Shown here one piece after another: positions 1 to 8,751 of a stretch of DNA of 64,000 bases. Origin of the DNA: CAVYGM01 sp963768025 (lineage in GTDB: Bacteria; Bacteroidota; Bacteroidia; Cytophagales; Spirosomataceae); contig CAVYGM010000011.1 in the NCBI GenBank assembly GCA_963768025.1, positions 62,001-126,000 on the forward strand. Reading direction: 5' to 3'. The notes under the pieces were generated by a model, which ran no database searches, had not been told where the DNA came from, and saw only the letters and a list, made by a program, of their open reading frames with translations. A program made the translations under genes and the position numbers. Each line of letters starts with the position of its first letter. The first letter of the stretch is position 1.

Positions 1-780
1 CCTACGGGCTTGCTCGATCCGGAAATCGATGTTCGTCCTAGTCTCAACCAGATTGATGACCTGCTGTCGGAAATAGATATCCGTGTCAAGCGCGGCGAGC
101 GGGTGCTGGTCACGACCCTCACCAAACGCATGGCCGAGGAACTGAGCAAATACCTCGACCGAGTGGGCATGAAGGGCCGCTATATCCACTCGGAAGTGAA
201 GACACTCGACCGCGTGGAAATTCTGCGCGAACTGCGGCTTGGGGTGTTCGACGTGCTGGTGGGAGTGAACCTGCTGCGTGAAGGGCTGGATCTGCCGGAG
301 GTCTCTCTGGTAGCGATCATGGATGCCGATAAGGAAGGCTTCCTGCGCGACATCCGGTCGCTTATTCAGACTATCGGCCGCGCGGCCCGGAACGAAAATG
401 GCAAGGTACTTATGTACGCCGACCGCATTACGGGCTCTATGCGCTCGGCCATTGACGAAACCAACCGCCGCCGCGCTATCCAAATGGCCTACAACGAGAA
501 GCACGGCATTACGCCGAAGACGATCTTGAAATCGCGGGAGGCGATCATGGAGCAAACTTCCATTGCCGATTCCAAGGTCAGGAAAATGTACGTGGAGCCC
601 GATGAAATTCGGATTGCGGCCGATCCGGTGGTGCAGTATATGGGGAAAAGTGATCTGCAGAAGCTCATCGCCGAAACCCAGCGCAAGATGGAAGCCGCCG
701 CCAAGGACCTGGATTTTCTGGAAGCAGCAAGGTACCGCGATGAGGTGTTGCAGCTGAAAGAGCGGTTGAAGGGGGGATGA
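1..780 (+). CDS. uvrB: UvrABC excinuclease subunit B, C-terminal part
   Basis: This is the last 259 codons of UvrB, the helicase-like damage-verification subunit of nucleotide excision repair that hands damaged DNA from UvrA to UvrC. The frame is open from base 1, so the start lies outside the window. Visible are helicase motifs of the second RecA-like domain (LREGLDLPEVSLVAI and QTIGRAARN) and the C-terminal UVR motif around EAARYRDEV, which in this family contacts UvrC. The stop is the TGA at 778-780. The match to the family is strong across the whole visible part, and nothing in it looks abnormal. Confidence 0.97.
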   Translation, partial: PTGLLDPEIDVRPSLNQIDDLLSEIDIRVKRGERVLVTTLTKRMAEELSKYLDRVGMKGRYIHSEVKTLDRVEILRELRLGVFDVLVGVNLLREGLDLPEVSLVAIMDADKEGFLRDIRSLIQTIGRAARNENGKVLMYADRITGSMRSAIDETNRRRAIQMAYNEKHGITPKTILKSREAIMEQTSIADSKVRKMYVEPDEIRIAADPVVQYMGKSDLQKLIAETQRKMEAAAKDLDFLEAARYRDEVLQLKERLKGG

Positions 781-797
781 CGATACACAAGAGAAAA

Positions 798-823
798 ATG
801 GGTGGTGTTGACGCACCACCCAT
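798..823 (-). terminator. Perfect hairpin, probable terminator for leftward transcripts
   Basis: A 10-bp perfect stem (ATGGGTGGTG / CACCACCCAT) with a 6-nt loop. Read on the minus strand it is followed by a run of T (AAAAA at 794-798 on the plus strand), so it fits a rho-independent terminator for the leftward gene ending at 1075. It also lies 18 bp after uvrB and may work in both directions, although no T-run follows on the plus strand. The rest of the gap up to 1074 holds only a weak 61-codon leftward ORF that I do not accept as a gene. Confidence 0.6.
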
Positions 824-1074
824 CGGCCTAATCGAGAGTACTTGTGTAAATGCTTTCCTTTATTTTTTCAATTTGCCTCACGAGATCCGTGGCTCGGCGA
901 CGATGGTTTTCAGCTATGAATTCAAGCCCTGGCTACTCACTTCCTCAGCCCGGCGGCTCAGTAGATTGCGGCGCTTTTGCATCATACGCAGAGCTACCCA
1001 TTGGGTAGAATCAATTTCCTCTATCTGCTTTTTCATTAGGTCTTTTTCGAATGGGCATTCCCCAACCCCGTTGG

Positions 1075-2229
1075 TCAGTTCATAAGGAAAGACCTCCAAT
1101 TCACGACCTGTATGCCATTGCTTCGGTGCTGAGTTTGATCACCACCGTACAGCACTACCGCTTTTTCTTCCCCGCTCAACTGATTCCAGTACTCAATATT
1201 TTTGAAGTAGTCATTTTGAATTGTTTGTCCTGATTTTATTTCAATCGGTAGCAAACTAATTCCTTCGTCAACAATAATATCCACTTCCCGGCCTGTTTTA
1301 TCGCGCCAATAGGATAGGTTAACTTCCTCCCCAACGTTCAGGCGCACCTTCACTAGTTCGGTGACGACCATATTCTCGAATATCGCTCCCCGAAAGGGAT
1401 GGTTAGTGAGGAGTTCGAAAGAACGGATCCGGAGTAGCGAGCACACCAATGCCGTATCGTAAAAATAAATTTTGGGGCGCTTTATGATGGTCTTGTTGAA
1501 GTTCTTATAGTGTGGTTTGAGCAGGTATACCACAAAACTACTTTCCAGAATACTCAACCACGCCTGAATCGTCTTAGAGTCAACCCCTGCCTCAATGCCC
1601 AAAGCACTCATATTAAGCTCCTGCCCGCATCGCCCGGCCAAGAGTGCTATGAATCGCTCGAAGGTCAGAAGATCATTGATATTCTTGATTTGTCTCACAT
1701 CCCGCTCCACGTAGGTTCTGATGTAGTTGCGGCACCAGTCATTGACCGGGAGATTCTGGTCATAGATCGGTGGATAAAAGCCTTTTACCATTAATTCATT
1801 ATCCGTTACCGGTAGCAAATTCGCCTCATAAAGTTCTCTCATCGAGAAAGGGAGCAGAAGCAAATGGGCAATTCGCCCTGCCAAAGTCTGAGAGATGGAC
1901 TGCTGCAGTAGAAAGTTGTTGGAACCTGTCAGGATATACATTCCCTTTTGGGATGAGTTATCCAGAATCTCCTGCAAATAAGAAAATAACTGGGGAACTC
2001 TTTAAATCTCAGCAAAGACGGCCCCACTGGGATAGGTATTCAGGAAACCCCGGGGATCTTGTTCAGCAAATAGCCGGTTATCCGGATTTTCCAGCGATAC
2101 TTAAGGTTTGTCGGGAAAAACGGCGCGAGCCAACGTAGTTTTTCCCGATTGCCGTGGCCCGGTCATGGCTACGGCTTTGAAAACACTTGCTGATTCAAGA
2201 AGTTTTTGGGTTGCCCGGCGAGGAATCAT
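1075..2229 (-). pseudogene. DUF4143-type AAA ATPase broken by two in-frame stop codons
   Basis: Read from the ATG at 2227-2229, the frame gives a 384-codon protein of the bacterial AAA + DUF4143 family, which is the usual length. Codons 28-32 form a Walker A (GPRQSGKTTLA). The body has SFVVYLLKP and the C-terminal nuclease-like part REVDIIVDE...IEIKSG. Codon 43 (2101-2103) and codon 76 (2002-2004) are both TAA. The first stands where a Tyr-like residue fits (KP*VSLE). The second sits where family members have Gln (EI*RVP), a single C-to-T change. The reading frame itself is unbroken, so this is nonsense decay or two base errors rather than an indel. A product starting at TTG 1977 would lack the P-loop. 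The function of the family is uncertain. Confidence 0.85.
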
Positions 2230-2237
2230 GCCCCAAT

Positions 2238-2276
2238 ATCGGAATTTTTCGGAATCAGATTCCGAAAAATTCCGAT
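2238..2276. repeat. 39-bp near-perfect palindrome before the DUF4143 gene
   Basis: Two 19-bp perfectly complementary arms (ATCGGAATTTTTCGGAATC and its complement) are separated by one A. The element ends 9 bp upstream of the start codon of the leftward ATPase gene, where promoter, operator or ribosome binding site would lie. Its size and symmetry suit a dimeric-protein operator or a cruciform/hairpin controlling that gene. It could also be the end of a small mobile module. Nothing else in the window resembles it. Confidence 0.8.
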
Positions 2277-2323
2277 TTAAGTTTTAATGACTTTGGCTAT
2301 TGCCTGGATCAGTGAAGAATAGG

Positions 2324-2686
2324 CTATGGGTATTCGTCTTTCTTTTTCAGTACTTCCACCTGATGCGTGGTCAGTCCCGTAATTTCAGAAATTACCTCAA
2401 TAGGCATACCTTTGTTCAGAATATTCAGGGCCACCCGCTCTATTCCCTCTACCATTCCTTCTTCTCTGGCGGTGTCCAAGGAGTTTTTCAAATCCCGGTA
2501 ATATTTAAGACTATCTTCATGGGAGCGTATTTGGTCAGGAGTAAAGCGAGCTATCTCAGCTGATTCAAAAAGCTTCTCAAACACGCGCTCCCGAAGTTCG
2601 TCAGGTATGCGGTCCAGCCGGTTTAGATTACGAATTACGTACAGCCATTTATCAAATCTCGTTTCAAGGTCATCCAGCTCTGCCAT
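2324..2686 (-). pseudogene. C-terminal remnant of an Rpn/PD-(D/E)XK transposase-like nuclease
   Basis: 120 codons match the C-terminal half of Rpn-family recombination-promoting nucleases: LETRFDKWLYVIRNL, then FEKLFESAEIARFTPDQI, EDSLKYYRDLKNSLDTAREEG and a short tail with an ITGL-type HTH-like end. The catalytic N-terminal domain of about 180 residues is absent. Three codons upstream of the ATG there is an in-frame TAA (GPKEFDFT*YP), and no further family sequence is seen before the next gene. I read it as a truncated relic of a selfish element. Whether the short protein is still made is unknown. Confidence 0.7.
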
Positions 2687-2770
2687 AGGGTATTATGTAA
2701 AGTCAAACTCTTTCGGACCTATTTTAAATGGCTTTCTCATGGGATGTTTTATTTTGACGAGGTACTCTTT

Positions 2771-3325
2771 CTACCCGATGTTAAGCAGAAGTTCGTTTGG
2801 TTTGGGATACTTGGTAGGCAGAAGATCAATCTTGAAAGGTAATTGAAGTTCTCGAAGCTCATCAATCCTCATGTCAAGAAGCCCGTTTTGATTGCAATAG
2901 GTATAGGTGAGTTTTAGATACCGCCTGATAACCATCAAGGGCAAAAATTTATCCCGGTATATCATCCATTCCATCAAGTCCTTCTTCCCTTTGGAGCTGT
3001 TGCAAGATCTGCAAGCAAAAATTAAATTTTCCGCATTGTCCTGACCTCCATATTTCTGTGGGAAGATATGATCTAACGCTAATCTTTCTGACGAACCGCA
3101 ATAATTACAAATTTGGCCTGTCTGTAATTTGACTTTTTCATCGTCAAAAATCGTACGCATATTCATTGTTCCGTCTTTCAGCCCCTTGAATAGTTTGGCT
3201 CGAATCATGAAATTAAGCATTCCGTATTTTTCCTGTTTTTTTTCGATAGCCATATGGGCCATGGCTAGGTTCGCGTAGGAATAATAGATTTGCTCACGGA
3301 CAGTTTCAATTTTTTGCTTAGCCAT
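2771..3325 (-). CDS. HNH endonuclease family protein
   Basis: A 184-residue protein with an HNH metal-dependent nuclease core in the middle. It shows a CNYC zinc pair near residue 75, then the ALDHIFPQKYGG histidine motif, the asparagine stretch AENLIFACRSCNSSKG, and the second zinc cysteine pair (CRSC). About 70 residues precede the core, and a basic helical tail of about 65 residues follows it. It sits alone on the minus strand between the Rpn remnant and the rightward SWIM/SNF2 operon. Stand-alone HNH proteins of this layout occur in mobile and defence-related settings, and I cannot assign a target. The start at 3325 gives a plausible lysine-rich N terminus. Confidence 0.85.
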   Translation of the reverse strand: MAKQKIETVREQIYYSYANLAMAHMAIEKKQEKYGMLNFMIRAKLFKGLKDGTMNMRTIFDDEKVKLQTGQICNYCGSSERLALDHIFPQKYGGQDNAENLIFACRSCNSSKGKKDLMEWMIYRDKFLPLMVIRRYLKLTYTYCNQNGLLDMRIDELRELQLPFKIDLLPTKYPKPNELLLNIG

Positions 3326-3426
3326 TCTTCTTTAATTTTTTCGTGCTTACCAGACCTCCCTTCAAATATAGCGAACCTTACCACATTCCCCACCCCACAA
3401 AAATCCTCCATTTCCCCCGCATTCCT

Positions 3427-3434
3427 TACCTTTG
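3427..3434 (+). promoter_or_regulatory. Candidate -7 element (TACCTTTG) of the SWIM/SNF2 operon
   Basis: TACCTTTG matches the Bacteroidota -7 consensus TAnnTTTG and lies 35 bp before the ATG at 3470. No clear TTTG is found at the -33 spacing, so support is partial. Confidence 0.4.
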
Positions 3435-3469
3435 TCAGTTACTCAATAACTACCTATACGCTCGTACAC

Positions 3470-4972
3470 ATGGCGCGTAAAAGCAAATTCGGACAAACTT
3501 GGTGGGGACAGCAGTGGATCAATGTGCTGGAAGACATGGATCAGAGCGGGCGCCTCGCCCGTGGGCGCACCTACGCCAACAACGGCTCTGTCGTTTCGAT
3601 TGACTTTGATAAGAATACCATTAAAGCCAAGGTGCGCGGCACCCGGCCCATTCCCTATAAAGTAGGTTTCAAAATCCACCCACTTTCGGCCTCGGACAAG
3701 GCCAAGGCCATCGGCCTCATTACTGAAAATCCCCTCTTCCTGACCCAACTCCTCAACCGTCAGTTGCCCACCGAGTTCTACGAAGAATGCCGCCGCCGGG
3801 GTGTCCACTTATTTCCGGGTAGCTGGGCTAGTATGGATTCCTCATGCAACTGTCCTGACTGGGGCGATCCCTGCAAGCACCGCGCCGCGGTGCTGTACCT
3901 GGTGGCGAATGAGATTGATAAGAACCCCTTTATCGTTTTTGAACTGCGCGATTTTGACCTGTTCAAAGCGCTGGAAGGCTTGGGCGTGGCCTCGGCGGAG
4001 CAGAAAAATGTGGAGATTCTGGACGTAGCCGACCTGCGCAAGCCCTACGAAATGGGCGACGAAGTGGAGTTCCGTCCGGCCGAGAGCCTGTACGAGGCGC
4101 TGGATTTCTCGATCCTGCCCGACTGTAGGGATAACCTGCTCTCGCTGCTGGGCGAGAATCCACTTTTTTACAAAACGGGCGATTTCAAAAAGGCCCTGGG
4201 TACGTTCTATCAGGATGCGCAGAAAAAAGCCCAAGCCCTGGCCGTGGCCGACGAGCTGCGCGAGCACGATTACGACAAAGATCTGGATGCCATCGAAAGC
4301 GGGGAAATTATCCTGGATGAGGCCATGGTGTTCATGCAGGCCAGCTTCCGCGATGCCAACGAGCGGATGGTATTTCAGTTCAACGAACTACCCAAGTTTC
4401 TCATCTGGTTGCAGCAGTTTCCCCATAGCCAGGTGCCTCAGCTATCGCCGCTGCTGCGGGGGCTATACCTCACCAACCGGTTTGGCAACAAACTCCTGGA
4501 AGTAGGAGGAGTACTACCCCAACTGCTGCGTGTGCAGCTCAAAAAGGAAAATTTCTTTGTGCGCTGGGTTCCGGCCTTGCTCAACGAACAGGTGGCTCAG
4601 GTAGCCGGGCAGTTGAAAGCGATACTTCCGAAGGAGTTTTTATTTTACAAAGTAGGTCGTCACGACATCTACGAGCCTATCGAGAGCGATTGGCTACCCA
4701 TGCTCTGCTCGCTGATGCTGACCGAGCGCGTGCGGCAGTTCAACGACCGCTATCACTACAAGGATTCTGAAGTAGACGATTTGTTCTTTCGGCGCGACTA
4801 CGCCCGGTTCAGCGGGTTCGACAGCCGCGAGATTCCGGCGAACATTCAGTTGTGGCTCAATAAATTCTTTATCGCTCAGCGGGAGTATGTACCCCTGATT
4901 CAGGTGGAGGAAAATGCCGAAGAGGGGACGTTTGTGGTCCATATTTTGGTAGAAAAAAAGGAACCGAAATGA
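3470..4972 (+). CDS. SWIM zinc-finger domain protein
   Basis: A 500-residue protein beginning MARKSKFGQTWWGQQW. I chose the ATG at 3470 over upstream in-frame starts because this N terminus is family-like and follows a promoter-like site. Around residue 125 it carries the SWIM signature CNCPDWGDPCKHRAAVLY (CxC...CxH), a zinc-binding module that binds nucleic acid or protein. The remainder is a long helical domain without other motifs I recognise. Its stop overlaps the start of the SNF2 helicase gene (ATGA, 4969-4972), so the two are translationally coupled. In bacteria SWIM modules are commonly paired with or fused to SNF2 ATPases, which suggests the two proteins work as a complex on DNA. Confidence 0.9.
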   Translation: MARKSKFGQTWWGQQWINVLEDMDQSGRLARGRTYANNGSVVSIDFDKNTIKAKVRGTRPIPYKVGFKIHPLSASDKAKAIGLITENPLFLTQLLNRQLPTEFYEECRRRGVHLFPGSWASMDSSCNCPDWGDPCKHRAAVLYLVANEIDKNPFIVFELRDFDLFKALEGLGVASAEQKNVEILDVADLRKPYEMGDEVEFRPAESLYEALDFSILPDCRDNLLSLLGENPLFYKTGDFKKALGTFYQDAQKKAQALAVADELREHDYDKDLDAIESGEIILDEAMVFMQASFRDANERMVFQFNELPKFLIWLQQFPHSQVPQLSPLLRGLYLTNRFGNKLLEVGGVLPQLLRVQLKKENFFVRWVPALLNEQVAQVAGQLKAILPKEFLFYKVGRHDIYEPIESDWLPMLCSLMLTERVRQFNDRYHYKDSEVDDLFFRRDYARFSGFDSREIPANIQLWLNKFFIAQREYVPLIQVEENAEEGTFVVHILVEKKEPK

Positions 4973-7014
4973 AAGCTCCCGTCTCGCTGGAGGTTTTTAT
5001 GGAAGTACCCGACTACGCTCCGGTACGCATGGGCGTGCTGCGTGATCTTTCGATGATGGCCGAGCATTTTCCGCAGCTCAACCGGCTCATTTCTTCCAAA
5101 GGTACCGAAACGCTGTCGTTCAACGCCCTGCAATTCCCGGAAGTCCTACTCAAAATCTTGCCCACCCTGCGGCTCTTTGGTATCCGGATCTTACTTCCCA
5201 AATCCCTGCAAAAACTGGTGCGTCCGCAGCTTTCCATGACGCTGGACGGGGAGGAATCGGGCAAGGTAGCGGCTAGTTCGGTAATAAGCCTGGAAACCAT
5301 GCTGAAATTCCGCTGGGAGGTGGCTATCGGTGACGAACACGTCAATACCAGCGAGTTTGTGGGGATGATCGAAAACTACCGGGGGCTGGTCAAAATTCGG
5401 GATCAGTACGTGTATTTGGAGGAAAAGGAAATCCGCAGTTTGCTGGATAAACTTAAAAATCCACCGGTGCCCGACTCCCAAACGATTTTGCAGGCCGCTC
5501 TGACCGAAGAATACGACGGAGCAGGTGTAAAACTGACCAACTCCGCCCGGAAGCTCATCAAAAAACTAACGGCTCCCGAAGCCGTCGGTCTGCCCAAGGT
5601 ACTGAAAGCTACCCTAAGGCCTTACCAGCAGCGGGGCTACGAATGGCTGTACAAAAATGCCCGCATTGGCTTTGGTAGCCTCATTGCCGACGACATGGGC
5701 CTGGGAAAAACTTTGCAGGTAATCACCGCCTTGCAGAAGTTTAAGGAAGAAGGGGCTTTCAAAAAACACAAAGGCTTGGTAGTAGTCCCCACAACGCTGC
5801 TCACCAACTGGAACAAGGAGATTACTCGCTTTGCGCCTGACCTAAAAGCCTACACCTACCACGGCACTGGCCGCAGTCAGGCGGGCTTCGCTAGTACCGA
5901 CCTCGTGCTTACTACCTACGGAGTAGTCCGGAGCGAGCTGGAAACTTTTTCCAAAATGCCCTGGCCAGTGGTTGTGATTGACGAAGCCCAAAACATTAAA
6001 AATCCCGCCACGGCCCAAACCAAAGCGGTAAAAAAAATAAAGGCGGGCGTGCGCATTGCCATGAGTGGCACGCCGGTCGAAAACCGCCTGAGCGAGTACT
6101 GGAGCATCCTGGATTTTGTGAATAAAGGCTACCTGGGCTCCCTGAAAAAATTCAGCAGCGACTTTGCCATTCCCATCGAAATAGACCGCGACCAGCACCG
6201 ACTCGACGTGTTTCGGCGCATGACGGAGCCGTTTATCCTGCGGCGGGTCAAAACGGATAAAACCATCATACAGGACCTGCCCGATAAGATCGAAATGGAC
6301 CAGTCGTGCACGCTGACATCGGAGCAGGCGGCGCTGTACCAAACGGTGGTAGATGCCGCCCTTCGCGGTATTGAAGGGGCCAAGGATGGCTTCAATCGGA
6401 GTGGGTTGATTTTTAAAATGATGACCGCCCTGAAACAAATCTGCAACCACCCGACGCACTACCTCAAAAAGGGCGAGGCCAATCCGCAGGCGTCCGGCAA
6501 AAGCCTGCTGCTGCTCGAACTGGTGCAACAACTGCTGGAAAACGGAGAAAAGGCCCTGATTTTTACGCAGTACGAGGAAATGGGTACCCTGCTGCAGACC
6601 ATGATGCACCAGCAACTCGGCCTGGAAGTGCCTTTCCTGCACGGCGGAGTAAGCCGCAAAAATCGTGACGCCATGGTGGAGGATTTCCAGACCAACCGCG
6701 CTACCCGCCTACTGCTGCTCTCGCTGAAAGCTGGCGGCACCGGCCTCAACCTGACCGCCGCCAACAACGTGATTCACTATGACTTATGGTGGAACCCAGC
6801 CGTAGAGGCACAAGCCACCGACCGGGCCTTCCGCATCGGGCAGACCCGCAACGTGCTGGTACACCGCCTGCTAACGGAAGGTACCTTTGAGGAAAAAATC
6901 AATCAGCTGATCCAGAACAAAAAAGAGCTCGCCAACCTGACCGTCGCTAACGGCGAAACCTGGATCGGGGAATTTTCTGATAAGGACTTGAAGGAATTGG
7001 TGAAGCTAGGGTAA
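4969..7014 (+). CDS. SNF2/Rad54-family DNA helicase-like ATPase
   Basis: A 681-residue SNF2-type double-stranded-DNA translocase. Residues 1 to about 200 form a SNF2-associated N-terminal domain. The first RecA lobe has Walker A DDMGLGKTLQV, the DEAQ box VVIDEAQNIKN and the SGTP motif MSGTPVENRLSEYW. The second lobe has LSLKAGGTGLNLTAAN, the arginine-finger region ATDRAFRIGQ and the C-terminal brace EEKINQLI. It overlaps the SWIM gene by 4 bp and so is co-translated with it. The role (chromosome remodelling, transcription recycling or repair) cannot be told from sequence. Both ATPase lobes look intact. Confidence 0.95.
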   Translation: MKAPVSLEVFMEVPDYAPVRMGVLRDLSMMAEHFPQLNRLISSKGTETLSFNALQFPEVLLKILPTLRLFGIRILLPKSLQKLVRPQLSMTLDGEESGKVAASSVISLETMLKFRWEVAIGDEHVNTSEFVGMIENYRGLVKIRDQYVYLEEKEIRSLLDKLKNPPVPDSQTILQAALTEEYDGAGVKLTNSARKLIKKLTAPEAVGLPKVLKATLRPYQQRGYEWLYKNARIGFGSLIADDMGLGKTLQVITALQKFKEEGAFKKHKGLVVVPTTLLTNWNKEITRFAPDLKAYTYHGTGRSQAGFASTDLVLTTYGVVRSELETFSKMPWPVVVIDEAQNIKNPATAQTKAVKKIKAGVRIAMSGTPVENRLSEYWSILDFVNKGYLGSLKKFSSDFAIPIEIDRDQHRLDVFRRMTEPFILRRVKTDKTIIQDLPDKIEMDQSCTLTSEQAALYQTVVDAALRGIEGAKDGFNRSGLIFKMMTALKQICNHPTHYLKKGEANPQASGKSLLLLELVQQLLENGEKALIFTQYEEMGTLLQTMMHQQLGLEVPFLHGGVSRKNRDAMVEDFQTNRATRLLLLSLKAGGTGLNLTAANNVIHYDLWWNPAVEAQATDRAFRIGQTRNVLVHRLLTEGTFEEKINQLIQNKKELANLTVANGETWIGEFSDKDLKELVKLG

Positions 7015-7456
7015 GGGGGCGGTGTTATCCCTGTCGGCTCACCCTGCCTGACTTGTGCTGGCTTTCCCCGCCCTGGATTGAGATCCGGGGTTACTGGGTC
7101 GGTCGTGCCGCGGGCACTTTTAGGTTTTGCGTGAATATCGAGATAGTCCCCGGATTTAAATCCGGGGGCTAACCAAGCATGGACGTCCGGTAACCCAGGA
7201 TTTCAATCCGGGAGGAATGCTAAGAACTACCCCCCAATTTTTCTTCAAAACGCTGGTATAAAAGCCCCTGATCCCGCTTTTTAAAGCATTCAATAGCCCG
7301 GAATAAGGGGGCAAGAGTAGTTAATTGGATCTTAGAGGGGCAATATTCCTCCGGGCATCCTTTGTATACAATCAAATAGAAATCCACGTGTAAAATTCCT
7401 TTGCTTTACACAGCATCCCGAATACCCGTTTTCACCTTTTCAACCCTGCTTCTCCG
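7015..7456. repeat. 442-bp gene-poor stretch with three related palindromic repeats
   Basis: CCCTGGATTGAGATCCGGGG plus TTAC at 7071-7094 is an inverted copy, with two mismatches and one indel, of 7190-7212 (GTAACCCAGGATTTCAATCC then GGG). Between them, at 7148-7167, lies a perfect 20-bp palindrome (CCCCGGATTT/AAATCCGGGG) built from the same words. The set resembles REP-like extragenic palindromes and could fold into one large cruciform. It lies just after the SNF2 operon. The remaining ~230 bp hold only the weak leftward ORF listed separately. Confidence 0.7.
7220..7387 (-). other. Possible 55-codon leftward ORF or gene fragment
   Basis: Read from a GTG at 7385-7387 this frame gives a 55-residue protein-like sequence with a helical, charged C-terminal half (LTTLAPLFRAIECFKKRD). 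It has no ATG start and no recognised relatives, and a stop lies six codons upstream. The amino-acid composition looks more protein-like than a random shadow ORF. It may be the 3' relic of a degraded gene. Function unknown. Confidence 0.2.
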
Positions 7457-8670
7457 ATGATTACACGACGCGACCTTATCAGGCACCTCTCTACCCTACC
7501 CCTGCTGGGGGGCTTTCTGGGAGAAAGAATCCGTCCCGAAGCCCTGTCGGCCGCCCCGGCCCGCAACCTGGCCAAAGAACTGGGCATCCGTACCTTCATC
7601 AACGCCGCTGGTACCTACACGGCCATGACGGGCTCGCTCATGGAAGACGAAGTAGTGGAAACGATTAAAGACGTCTTCCAAAGAATTTATGATGCTGGAT
7701 GAAGTGCAGACTAAAGTAGGAGAAAAGATAGCCGCCATGACCCACGCCGAATCGGCAGTGGTAACGGCGGGCTGTTTCTCGGCCATGACACTGGGGCTGG
7801 CGGGCGTGCTGACGGGCATGGATCAGAAAAAGGTAGAAGCCCTGCCGCATCTCGAAGGTACCGGCATGAAGTCGGAAGTGATTATCCAGAAAGGCCACAA
7901 CATCGGGTATTCCCACGCCCTTACCAATACGGGCTGCAAAATTGTGCAGGTGGAAACGCTGGAAGAAGTTGAAAAAGCCATTAACGACAAAACCGCGCTG
8001 TTGTGGTTCCTGCATATCCAGTCGGATCAGGGACAGATCAACCATGAAAAATGGGTGGAGGTGGCCAAAAAACACGACTATCCCGACCATGATCGACATT
8101 GCCGCTGACGTGCCGCCGGTAGAAAATCTGTGGCAATTCAACGACATGGGCTTCGATCTGGTGTGTGTATCGGGCGGAAAGGCCATGCGCGGTCCGCAAA
8201 GTGCGGGGATTTTGATGGGTAAAAAAGCCTATATCGACGCCGCCCGGCTGAGCATGCCGCCCCGCGGCTCGACCATCGGACGGGGCATGAAGGTGAACAA
8301 AGAAGAAATCCTGGGTATGTACGTCGCCCTGGAAAAATTTGTGAATACCGATCAGAAAAAGCTGTGGAAAACCTGGGAAGATCGTACGGCCCTGATCAGA
8401 AACGCCGCCCAGAGCGTACCCGGTGTAAAGGTAGTAACGGATGTACCCGAGCTGGGCAACCATACCCCTACCCTACGGGTCTCATGGGATATGGCTAAGG
8501 TGAATCTGCCGATCAAGGACTTGCAGGAACGACTCCGCAATGGCAATCCGTCCATCGAGATCGTGCCCGGCAATAACAACATCAGCATTACGACCTGGAT
8601 GTTGCAACCCGGTGAGGAGAAAATCGTGGCGGCTCGTCTGAAAGAAGAATTGGCCAAAGCAGCCGTTTGA
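7457..8670 (+). pseudogene. Exported SelA-like PLP-dependent enzyme, frameshifted twice
   Basis: Three adjacent frames join into one protein of the SelA-like / D-glucosaminate-6-phosphate ammonia-lyase type (fold-type I PLP enzymes). Frame one (7457 to about 7680) has a twin-arginine signal (TRRDLIRHLSTLPLLGGFLG) and the conserved INAAGTYT. Frame two (about 7680-8090) has HAESAVVTAGCFSAM. Frame three (about 8090-8670) has MIDIAADVPP and the PLP lysine motif SGGKAMRGPQSAG. The second break is a single extra base near 8090 (HDYP then TMIDI). The first break seems to remove a few residues near 7680. Between breaks the protein is well conserved, so sequencing error or very recent inactivation are both possible. 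The next gene encodes the amidohydrolase that often accompanies this enzyme. Confidence 0.85.
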
Positions 8671-8751
8671 GTGGGGATTGGTTATTAGTAATTGGTTATC
8701 TGTTTTTTATCAACCTGATCATCAATCTATTACTGAACAGTATTTTAATTT

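Noticed and set aside
914..1099. 61-codon leftward ORF after the DUF4143 gene
   Set aside because: It overlaps the end of the ATPase frame, has no recognisable family and no start signal; best seen as chance.
5842..6642. 266-codon minus-strand ORF
   Set aside because: Lies entirely opposite the well-conserved SNF2 helicase core; a shadow produced by codon bias.
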